Source: Vicingaceae bacterium
GTDB taxonomy: Bacteria > Bacteroidota > Bacteroidia > Flavobacteriales_E > Vicingaceae
Assembly: GCA_026003395.1 (NCBI GenBank)
Contig: BPHE01000005.1
Coordinates: 62,001-126,000, forward strand
DNA length: 64,000 nt
Reading direction: 5' to 3'
In this document: positions 57,152 through 64,000 of the stretch, one piece after another
Position numbering within the stretch: position 1 is the first letter of the stretch
Layout of the letters: the number at the start of each line of letters is the position of its first letter
The notes under the pieces: generated by a model
Told to the model about the DNA's origin: nothing
What the model saw: the letters and a program-made list of their open reading frames with translations, nothing else
Databases searched by the model: none
Position numbers and translations under genes: made by a program

Positions 57152-57343
57152 AACCGTTGGGGAATTTTATTGACAGAATATAGTAATACAATAACTGTAA
57201 GCCCGGCCATCATTGACTTATGGGATGGTCGTACTACCTCAGGAGAAAAAGTTTCTGACGGTGTTTATTTTTATGTTATCAATGTAACCGACTTGCAAAA
57301 CAAGCAATATCAATACAACGGAACTATTCACGTATTTAATTGA
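55399..57343 (+). pseudogene. T9SS type-B surface adhesin, array copy 3 (one frameshift)
   Basis: Same architecture as copy 1, the least damaged member. A single frame runs from the start to PPKINS; one extra base near 56598 (AAATTCTAAATATT against AAATTCAAATATT in copy 1) shifts to stop at 56625. The frame resumes through the SprB-like, PKD and C-terminal domains to 57343. Removing the base gives 648 codons, 647 residues. N-terminal 1.8 kb near-identical to copy 1, C-terminal ~250 bases identical to copy 2. The same non-ATG start question applies (ATA at 55399, first ATG at 55456). T9SS type-B tails direct export and surface anchoring or attachment to the PorV-type machinery; a cell-surface adhesin is inferred. 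Confidence 0.85.
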
Positions 57344-58330
57344 CAGGAGGAAGAAACTTATTACCAACCCTGGTCATGCACATTTGCAAAGCCACACAAT
57401 CCCCATACTCATTCCAAAGCTTTGCAAAAGAGCATTCCCTCCGACACACAGAGAGAATTGCACGATTTGCTAATAGCGTGTATGTGACAATAGCGGCTGA
57501 AGTGGCAAATCGAAGGCTGTGCTTCTTATCAACATTTGTGTTTGGTTGACAGTGAAGTGCTCCGAAATCCCCACAACGGTAAGCGGCAAAACGTTAGCAA
57601 ACACGCAAAAAACATGACTGACGGTGCAAAAAATAAAGTTTGTCGGCTGACAAACCAACCAGCAAAGCAAGAGTTTGGCAAGCCCCAACACAAGAGCGAC
57701 CACTTCGCTTGCCAAACACATGCTTTCTTACCCGCTCGCTTCGAAGACTAAACAAATTTTAAATTCTTTGATAATCACTATTGTCCAGTAAAAATCAAAA
57801 ATATTAATTTTTAACGAAAGATTTGATTTTATTGAGTTTTTTTAATTTAAAATGTATAGCCCCCATTTATTCTATGTTTTGCCAAATATTAAATGAAATT
57901 GACTGTTAGGTGGTTGGTTTTCTTTTATCCAATCTTTCTCAGGATTCACAAGAAACTTTATTAAATGTATGTAGTTGAACAATTATATTCTGCAGAAACT
58001 TATAAGGTTTAAAGTAGTGGTTAGTATTTGTTTTATATATTTTTATTCCTATCCTAAACATTTCCTCATTTTCAAATTACTTCACATTGTATAACTAATA
58101 AATAATATGCGACAAATTTTTTTTGATATTGCTCAGGTTAAGCCCTTATCTATTCCTATTAAACATCTTGTAGGGCTTTATTAAGCACTTATAAATCTTC
58201 ATTTATTCTACATCTATCATACATTCATTCATTGCCACTCAAAGTATTCCATATTAAAAAACAGAATAAATGATATTTAAAGCTAAAGTAACTCTTGCAG
58301 CTGTCTGCTGAAATGAATTTAACTCTCTTG
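57344..58330. other. Non-coding stretch after the adhesin array
   Basis: Carries the right structured repeat R2 and, before it, GC-richer sequence (57360-57597: TTTGCAAAGCCACACAATCC, GTGAAGTGCTCCGAAATCC, AACGTTAGC). The remaining 57733-58330 is AT-rich with no supported gene, RNA or repeat. Confidence 0.65.
57598..57732. repeat. Structured flanking repeat R2 (right)
   Basis: 135 bases matching R1, same orientation. It has the same hairpin GTTTGTC-GGCT-GACAAAC and here a perfect 11-bp outer stem GTTTGGCAAGC ... GCTTGCCAAAC. Preceded by AACGTTAGC. Confidence 0.8.
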
Positions 58331-59485
58331 TCAATTAAACGACATTATCGGATAGTGACTAAAATACACTTTTATTTTACCATTAAAAAACTCGTATGTA
58401 TTTTGAGGTTTGAGTTTTAAAAATTCGCTTGATTTTTTATCAGCGGTCAGCAACCATGCGTCCCAATCTGAGAACTCTTTTTTCAAATGAAATCCCAAGA
58501 GTTTATACAAATCTTTTGTGCTAACCGATTTTAACCTTACTTCGTAAGGGAGATTAGAAACAATAACTCCGTTGTTTGAAGTTTTTTTGATTTGTTCAAA
58601 AGAAGTATTTTTCAAAGAAATCCAGGAAATCATGCCGGATTTTATGATATTTCTTTTTGCCCCTTCTATTGCTTTTGGGTTTATGTCACATCCGGTAATT
58701 TTTATTTTAGGTTGTATAACTTCTTCTTCCGCTTCACGTATGACTTGCTTCATTATTCTTTCGTCATAATTGTTCCATTGCATAAAAGCAAAATTGCTAC
58801 GTGAAATATTTGGCGATCGTCGTGAAGCAATCATGGCTGCTTCGATCAGAAATGTACCGGATCCGCAAAACAAATCAACAAAATCACATTCCCCTCTCCA
58901 ACCGGTTTTGAGAATTAATGCTGCGGCCAAATCTTCTTTGATAGGGGCTTGACCTCCAAAGACACGATATTTTCTTCTGTGTAATAATTCTCCTGTTGTA
59001 TCTATGCCGATGAATACTTTATTTTTACGTATTCCCAAATATAAAATCAATTTAGGATTATCTTTATCAATATCGGGACGTTTTCCGTTTTTTTCCCTGA
59101 AATAATCACATATCGCATCTTTCATCAATAATGCCGGGTATAAAGTATGTTTGTATAATGAAGAATTGACCACCGAATCGATTTTGAATGTATGGTGCAC
59201 TTTCATCACTTGATCCCAAGAAAAAGATTTGACAAGCTCGTAAAGTTGCTTGGGTTGATCAATGGTTGCTTCTATTAAAGGGTAAATTATTTTTTGTGCT
59301 GTTCGCAGAGAGATATGCAAACGGTAAAGAGTTTTACGGTCACAAGAAAAAAAAACTGCTCTGTTGCCGGTTTTGATATCACGTGCCCCTAATTGATGTA
59401 ATTCTTCTGCCAATATTTCTTCAATGCCCTGTTGGCATTTTGCCATAAAGCGAGCATCCTCAAAATCATCCAGCAATTCTATCAT
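58331..59485 (-). CDS. THUMP-domain class I SAM-dependent rRNA methyltransferase (RlmL/YpsC type)
   Basis: 384 residues. N-terminal ferredoxin-like/THUMP region (EEILAEELHQLGARDIKTGNRAVFFSC; LYRLHISLRTAQKIIY), then the UPF0020 methyltransferase domain: RKYRVFGGQAPIKEDLAAALI, DLFCGSGTFLIEAAMIA (SAM motif I), ITGCDINPKAIEGAKRN, and the catalytic NLPYE in GVIVSNLPYEVRL (N-P-P-Y class variant). E. coli RlmL methylates 23S rRNA G2445; YpsC of Bacillus is the closer architecture. It starts in an ATGA overlap with the PD40 gene, so it is the second gene of that operon. Confidence 0.92.
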   Translation of the reverse strand: MIELLDDFEDARFMAKCQQGIEEILAEELHQLGARDIKTGNRAVFFSCDRKTLYRLHISLRTAQKIIYPLIEATIDQPKQLYELVKSFSWDQVMKVHHTFKIDSVVNSSLYKHTLYPALLMKDAICDYFREKNGKRPDIDKDNPKLILYLGIRKNKVFIGIDTTGELLHRRKYRVFGGQAPIKEDLAAALILKTGWRGECDFVDLFCGSGTFLIEAAMIASRRSPNISRSNFAFMQWNNYDERIMKQVIREAEEEVIQPKIKITGCDINPKAIEGAKRNIIKSGMISWISLKNTSFEQIKKTSNNGVIVSNLPYEVRLKSVSTKDLYKLLGFHLKKEFSDWDAWLLTADKKSSEFLKLKPQNTYEFFNGKIKVYFSHYPIMSFN

Positions 59486-61020
59486 GGCCTAAACACTATA
59501 TCTCTTTGAATTTCGGGCTTGTATGAAACATCGTCAAAAACTTCAATATCGAAACGTACAATTTTCCCATCGGCATTTTCAGCTTCTATGGTATATTTTC
59601 CGGCAGGAACGGCAATTACATATTTGCCGGTATTTGGATTGGGCAAATAATCACCAAAAATATCACCATTGCGGTCAATCACCATTAAACGACCACCTTC
59701 GGCTTTCGTAACAGAATCGCTCTTTAAAAGATAACCTGTGATGACTGTATATTTAGGTTCCACATCTTCAAACACCAATCGGTAAATATCCAGTCCTCCG
59801 AGGTTCTCTTTCCTGTTAATTGACATATATCCATAACGTCCGTTTCCGGTTATTCTAAAATTCATATCATCGTCAGGGGTATTGATTGGAAAACCTATAT
59901 TGACAGGTTTGACCCATGCTCTTTTTTCTTCATCCCATTCGGCTCTGAAAATATCGTATCCCCCCATGGAAGTATGTCCTTTGGAGCTGAAAAATAAATA
60001 CTTTCCATCCGGGGAAATATTCGGAAAATCTTCATCAAATGGAGTATTGATTTCAGGTCCTAGATTTTGAGGAATACCCCAGTTGCCGTTAGGCAGTTTT
60101 CTGACCACCCAAAGATCTACGCCACCGTATCCACCGGGTCTGTCACTTGCAAAATATATTTCGTCACCATCGGGTGAAAAACATGCTGCAATTTCATAAT
60201 ATTTGCTGTTGATTTCTTTTTCCAATCTTTTTAAACGGCTGATTTTTTTATTTTCGAATGAGGCCATGAAAATATCCCCTGCATATTCGTCATTTTCAAT
60301 ATAAAACAACATTCTCCGGCCATCGGCAGTCATTCCGATAATCTCCTCAGCTCCATCAAGATTGCTTAATGGTTTTCCCAACATTTTGGCAGGTCTGTAT
60401 TGTCCTTCGTATTTATAGGATATATAAACTTCCGGCAAAAAACGACCGTCTATATCCTCGGCACTTCCGTCATCCCTGCGTGTAGAGAATACAATAAAAG
60501 ATTCGTCAACAGGCACAAACGGAAAATAATCGTCATATTTGCTGTTGACATTTGGCCCCAAATTTTCAAATTTCACATTGCGGGGAAATTTCATCAACTC
60601 TTTGGCATTATAACAATATTGAATTTGATTGTCTACATCGTTAAGATTGTAATTTGTTCCTTTCGAAATTGATTTGAATTTTTCAAAAGCTTTTATGGCA
60701 TCATCAAATCTGTATGCAAATTGATAGGCTCTACCCAACAAATACCAAGCATTAGGATTGGCCGAAGACATTTTGGTAACTTTTTCCAAATAAGGAATGG
60801 CCCGTGTTTTGTCTCCATTGACATTTAAGTAACAAACAGCCAGGCGGTAATTGATTTTCTCATCATCCGGATTTTCTTTTACAGCTCTTTCATAATATGG
60901 CAATGCTTTAATAAACTTATCCAAATTAAAAAATGTATTTGCCTCCTTCTCTGTCTGACTAATGATGGTTGAATTTACAAAAAAACAAACCGGCAGGAAT
61001 AAAGTTTTGATTTTTTTCAT
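59482..61020 (-). CDS. TPR/PD40 (WD40-like propeller) periplasmic protein
   Basis: 512 residues from the ATG at 61020 (MKKIKTLFLPVCFFVNSTIIS, signal peptide). Residues ~20-130 contain TPR-type repeats (IKALPYYERAVKENPDDEKINYRLAVCYLN; AWYLLGRAYQFAYRFDDAIKAFEKF). Residues ~150-430 are a PD40 propeller (EIAACFSPDGDEIYFASDRPGGYGGVDLW; FPNISPDGKYLFFSSKGHTSMGGYDIF). The end is a CarboxypepD-like beta domain (TVITGYLLKSDSVTKAEGG). This is the TPR-PD40-CarboxypepD layout of PorE-type proteins without the C-terminal OmpA domain, so peptidoglycan binding is not expected. Possible link to T9SS is an inference from the architecture. Confidence 0.85.
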   Translation of the reverse strand: MKKIKTLFLPVCFFVNSTIISQTEKEANTFFNLDKFIKALPYYERAVKENPDDEKINYRLAVCYLNVNGDKTRAIPYLEKVTKMSSANPNAWYLLGRAYQFAYRFDDAIKAFEKFKSISKGTNYNLNDVDNQIQYCYNAKELMKFPRNVKFENLGPNVNSKYDDYFPFVPVDESFIVFSTRRDDGSAEDIDGRFLPEVYISYKYEGQYRPAKMLGKPLSNLDGAEEIIGMTADGRRMLFYIENDEYAGDIFMASFENKKISRLKRLEKEINSKYYEIAACFSPDGDEIYFASDRPGGYGGVDLWVVRKLPNGNWGIPQNLGPEINTPFDEDFPNISPDGKYLFFSSKGHTSMGGYDIFRAEWDEEKRAWVKPVNIGFPINTPDDDMNFRITGNGRYGYMSINRKENLGGLDIYRLVFEDVEPKYTVITGYLLKSDSVTKAEGGRLMVIDRNGDIFGDYLPNPNTGKYVIAVPAGKYTIEAENADGKIVRFDIEVFDDVSYKPEIQRDIVFRP

Positions 61021-61038
61021 AAAATAAAAAATTGACTG

Positions 61039-61046
61039 CAAAAATA
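61039..61046 (-). promoter_or_regulatory. Bacteroidota -7 box for the PD40-methyltransferase operon
   Basis: Minus-strand TATTTTTG matches TAnnTTTG, 18 bases before the ATG at 61020. It supports that start over the upstream in-frame ATG at 61041. Confidence 0.5.
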
Positions 61047-61184
61047 ATAAAGTATTCCTAATTAAATTTTCAGGTTAGGGTCCTATTTAAATATTACATT
61101 CTCAATGAAATACTAATTAGTCCACTTAAAAATAAAGTAATCAATGAAGAACAATATACAGCATAATGGCATAGAAATTTTTAA

Positions 61185-62471
61185 TTAACGAATAAGCATA
61201 AAGCTTCCTATGTAATCAAAAAATTTTTCGTCGTATGTTTCCACATATGCTTTGTAAACATACACTCCCATCGGAGCAGGAATATTGGCTACATTGCCAT
61301 CCCATCCAACCGGTGGCCATTGATTTTCTTCAAATATCTTTTCACCCCAACGGTTATATATGGCCCAAGAAAAATTTTTCACACCCACTCCTTTCGGAAA
61401 AAATAAATGATTGATAGATTTTCCGGGTGTAAAAGCATTTGGAAAATACAAAACTCCATATTCCATTTCATTTTTAGAGTAAAGAGTCATGGCATGCAAA
61501 TTTTCTGTAAGAGACATTTTTCCTTTTACCATAGGCATCCATTCATCAGAAGAAGATTGAAAATTAATATTCCATTCACCGGATGAGGTATAAAATATTT
61601 TCAAACTATCAGGAATAAGTTCGGTATTATAGTTTAAAGCCAAATCAAGAGGATCATAAGAAATCTCAAGGTTACATTGAAGTGGCAATAAAGAAGGAGA
61701 AGAAATTACCCAAAATCTTTCCAGACATCTTTTAGAAGCATCTTGCATGTTTAATTGATCATAAAAATCGTTCACAAAAGCGGGTAAAGGACGGTTGTTT
61801 GGATCTAATGACGGATCGGTGGGATAAGTTGACAGAGCAAAATAATCTATATTGCCGGATGTTTCATCAAATTCAACGCTAAACGGAATATATGCACCAT
61901 TAATCGTACCCATCGGAAAAAGATAATTATAGCCCGGAGATATAGTTATTTTTCTTTTAAAAAATCCCAAACCTGCAACAGGGTCTGTCTCCGAAACTAT
62001 AAAACCACTATTCCTGGTTAATGATCCAGGAGCATTATTTTCAAGTGTAATCGAATGAGTGTTCAACCAAAATCTGGCATTATCCAAATCCAATTGACCA
62101 TTGTTTCTACCCACCACTACATCAATATCCAGCACCTTATCCCCCGGGCCGGTTGCTTTTAAATGATGGAAATAAGAAATGGCATTGCCTTTTATAAATT
62201 GTGTCGATCCTGCCAGATTATATGTTCCTGTATCCGGATTAAAACCTTGTGGTAGTTGAGTATTATTTTCCCAATCACCTGTAAAATGAATCTCACCACG
62301 ATTGACCAAATAATTGTTGTTTGCATGGACCACATGGCCGTCAATAAATATCAGTTCTCCATTATTTACAAAAGTATCGATAACACTAAACCATATGGTC
62401 TGGGCATGCAAATGGGCAACCAATAATGATAAAAAACCAATAAATAGTGTATTTAAAAACTTAAGTTTCAT
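61185..62471 (-). CDS. Secreted protein with T9SS type-B (gliding-motility) C-terminal domain
   Basis: 428 residues. A signal peptide (MKLKFLNTLFIGFLSLLVAHLHAQ) and a long beta-rich passenger (NNNYLVNRGEIHFTGDWENN; GFFKRKITISPGYNYLFPMG; KRCLERFWVIS). The last ~85 residues form the type-B sorting domain: VLYFPNAFTPGKSINHLFFPKGVGVKNFSWAIYNRWGEKIFE, then WDGN and GVYVYKAYVETYDEKFFDYIGSFMLIR. It starts 9 bases after the collagen-like gene on the same strand, so they are probably exported together. Passenger function unknown. Confidence 0.85.
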   Translation of the reverse strand: MKLKFLNTLFIGFLSLLVAHLHAQTIWFSVIDTFVNNGELIFIDGHVVHANNNYLVNRGEIHFTGDWENNTQLPQGFNPDTGTYNLAGSTQFIKGNAISYFHHLKATGPGDKVLDIDVVVGRNNGQLDLDNARFWLNTHSITLENNAPGSLTRNSGFIVSETDPVAGLGFFKRKITISPGYNYLFPMGTINGAYIPFSVEFDETSGNIDYFALSTYPTDPSLDPNNRPLPAFVNDFYDQLNMQDASKRCLERFWVISSPSLLPLQCNLEISYDPLDLALNYNTELIPDSLKIFYTSSGEWNINFQSSSDEWMPMVKGKMSLTENLHAMTLYSKNEMEYGVLYFPNAFTPGKSINHLFFPKGVGVKNFSWAIYNRWGEKIFEENQWPPVGWDGNVANIPAPMGVYVYKAYVETYDEKFFDYIGSFMLIR

Positions 62472-62480
62472 ATATCTATT

Positions 62481-63822
62481 TTAATTGATTCTTCTCCAAA
62501 AAATAACAGCAACATTTGTGGGTCTTGTTTCATTGGCAGCATTTCCATTGTTGTTACCAATCGTCACATTTCCGGTATGATTATGATCCGGGATTGTATG
62601 AGTATGGTTACCATCAGTATTTATGGCATGATTATGATTCAATTCGTTGTTTAATCTGCCTAAAAAATTTCCACCTGTGATATTATCTATTCCATGGACA
62701 AGAGGTAGAAGCCGTTACATAACTACCTACGCTTATGGCATCGCTTGCATTGTTATCGTCATATGGCACCCATTTGGGATTTCCACAACCCGAACCAATG
62801 TCATTGTATCCTCCCGTAAAACCACCGTGATTATGCGCACCTGCCACACCTGTGACTAAACCTGTTGCATTGTTGATTGTCAATGTGGCACTATGTTGAT
62901 GTGTTTCCGTGGCAAAGTTTTGGACTATACCTGTCAAAGGCGCATTTGAAGCAACATTGGACAAACCTCCTCTGGCCCTGATAAACTCACCATTGGCAAT
63001 ATCGGTGGCAATCCATTGTGTACAAGGATACAAAGTATTGGGATCAGCGGCATTATACCATTGAATGTAAGTAGAGCCAATCGGTGGAGTATTGATATTC
63101 ATCCAACAAGTGCCATTGAAAAACTCAACTGTTCCGGTAGTTGTATTATACCTGATTGTACCTGCCGGCGCACCTGCAGGTTGTTGTGCAGTTGTACCTG
63201 ATGGTAAGGCCAGTCCCGAGGTTGAATTAATCTGCAGCGCCACAACCGGATTCGTCGTATTGATCCCGATATTGGTTCCGCTTTGATAAATCACAGAATT
63301 ACAAACCGTGTCCGGAGTTGTAAACATCGTGATGTAACCGGGCTGGGCATTGGCACAATATCCACCCGGCCCTGTTGGTCCCGTTATACCGGTAGGTCCT
63401 GTAACGCCCGTAGGTCCTTGGGCTCCGGTTGGCCCCGTTGGTCCTGTTATGCCCGTGGCGCCCGTAGGACCGGTGGGTCCTTGCAATCCTTGTGGTCCTG
63501 TCGGTCCCTGCGGCCCGGATATCTGACATAATGACAACCAGGAACTGCTGCTTTGCTGATAATAATAGAAACAACCCACTGTAATATCATATACCAGCAA
63601 TCCGTCTGCCGGATTGGCTATAGCCATCCTCTGTGCTGAAGTAAGACGTGGAACCAAAATTCCTTTATCTTTTCCCGACGGATCCAAGTGCAATATAGCC
63701 GAAGGATCGGGATTCGACGTGCCTATTCCTACATTGTTGGTTTGTGAAAATACAAAATTAATCGAACAAGTAAAAAAACTTAAAAACAAAATTTTTTCAT
63801 TAAAACCTTTAATTTTTTTCAT
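62481..63822 (-). pseudogene. Collagen-like, tail-fibre-like secreted protein, single-base frameshift
   Basis: Signal peptide ([17 protein letters not shown]), then [19 protein letters not shown], an opening shared by phage tail-fibre and Bacteroidota surface proteins. Residues ~103-150 are a Gly-x-y collagen-like run of about 17 triplets ([19 protein letters not shown]..., mostly GPT/GIT). A second copy of the NIGINTTNP-type motif follows, and the C-terminal part is His-rich ([22 protein letters not shown]). The first frame stops at 62683. The +1 frame continues [15 protein letters not shown] then HTHTIPDHNHTGNVTIG and RPTNVAVIFWRRIN to TAA 62481-62483, typical of collar-like proteins. One extra base near 62700 explains it; corrected length 447 codons. 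Confidence 0.83.
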
Positions 63823-63837
63823 AATTATAAAATTTTA

Positions 63838-64000
63838 TTATAATTTCATTATAAAAGCCAATTGTATATAAGCCGGTCGATTGTCAAAAGGTACATTCCC
63901 GCCGGTATTGCCTGTTGCTCCTCCATGATTATGCATTCCGGACAAAGAAGTATTAAAAGTAGCAGTAGCAGGGTTGATACAACTCGGCCAGGCATTATCA
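63838..64000 (-). CDS. C-terminal end of a second tail-fibre-like protein (partial)
   Basis: The minus-strand frame entering from the right edge ends at TAA 63838-63840, 15 bases before the start of the collagen-like gene. The 53 visible residues include SGMHNHGGATGNTGGNVPFDNRPAYIQLAFIMKL, a C-terminus of the same class (HNHGG, then NRPAYxxLxFIMKL as in microcystin-dependent/tail collar proteins). Start and main domains lie outside the window. Confidence 0.75.
   Translation of the reverse strand, partial: DNAWPSCINPATATFNTSLSGMHNHGGATGNTGGNVPFDNRPAYIQLAFIMKL

Noticed and set aside
57588-57732. Integron attC site at R2 (AACGTTAGC)
   Set aside because: The core does not fit GTTRRRY (it reads GTTAGCA), R1 lacks the AACGTTAGC context, and no integrase gene is present in the window. 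Kept only as a structured repeat.
63360-63540. GC-rich minisatellite at the collagen-like segment
   Set aside because: The repetition is explained by Gly-x-y codons of the minus-strand protein.

Overview
This 64 kb AT-rich window comes from a member of the Bacteroidota. The evidence is a set of class-specific features: TAnnTTTG -7 promoter boxes instead of a sigma-70 -10 box, a GldA-like ABC ATPase, secreted proteins with the gliding-motility/type IX secretion type-B C-terminal domain, a TonB-receptor/DUF4249 pair, a propeller sensor kinase with a LytTR regulator, and a LytS-type histidine kinase. The order or family cannot be fixed from the sequence. No tRNA, rRNA, CRISPR array or intact insertion sequence was seen. 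The only stable RNA gene found is RNase P RNA.

Layout. 1-5.6 kb (minus strand): an aspartate-family operon lysC-lysA followed by a truncated M1 aminopeptidase, and a secreted bleomycin-hydrolase-like peptidase. 5.8-13.5 kb (plus): an Smr protein, a decayed GH114-like gene, a frameshifted arsenate reductase, rnpB with a textbook promoter, a DEAD-box helicase, then a tightly overlapping run phoH-purC-marR-2H phosphoesterase-glycosyltransferase. 13.5-15.1 kb (minus): a nitrosative-stress unit (RIC iron-sulfur repair protein, four-helix membrane protein, Rrf2 regulator). 15.3-18.4 kb (minus): beta-helix lipoprotein, a small protein with a caspase-like His-Gly/Cys arrangement, and an SDR epimerase. 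19-24 kb: an oligopeptide-type ABC importer and a thiolase. 25-28 kb: outer-membrane receptor plus lipoprotein, followed by about 1 kb of repeats. 29-33 kb: GldA and a two-component system. 33.5-41.3 kb (plus): ribBA, secreted and lipoprotein genes, a 1011-residue TerB-like/ABCG-type transporter, two tiny membrane proteins and a membrane-tethered thioredoxin. 41.4-50.3 kb: Dps, ThiL, TerC, biotin carboxylase, GrpE-DnaJ, an ArnT-like glycosyltransferase and a PAP2 phosphatase.

The accessory part is 50.3-58.3 kb. A dead IS5-like transposase tail is followed by three tandem copies of a surface adhesin with a type-B T9SS tail, bracketed by two copies of a structured 135-bp repeat. Copies 1 and 3 are almost identical over about 1.8 kb, copies 2 and 3 are identical at their 3' ends, and copy 1 has its own tail, so the array is a recombination mosaic. 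All three copies carry frameshifts. The window ends (58.3-64 kb, minus) with an rRNA-methyltransferase-like gene, a TPR/PD40 protein, another T9SS type-B protein and two collagen-like, tail-fibre-like secreted proteins.

Single-base indels interrupt arsC, the GT4 gene, the ArnT-like gene, the collagen-like gene and the adhesins. In five of these six cases the length returns to an exact multiple of three once the indel is corrected; adhesin copy 2 is too damaged to test. Sequencing or assembly error therefore has to be excluded before calling them pseudogenes.
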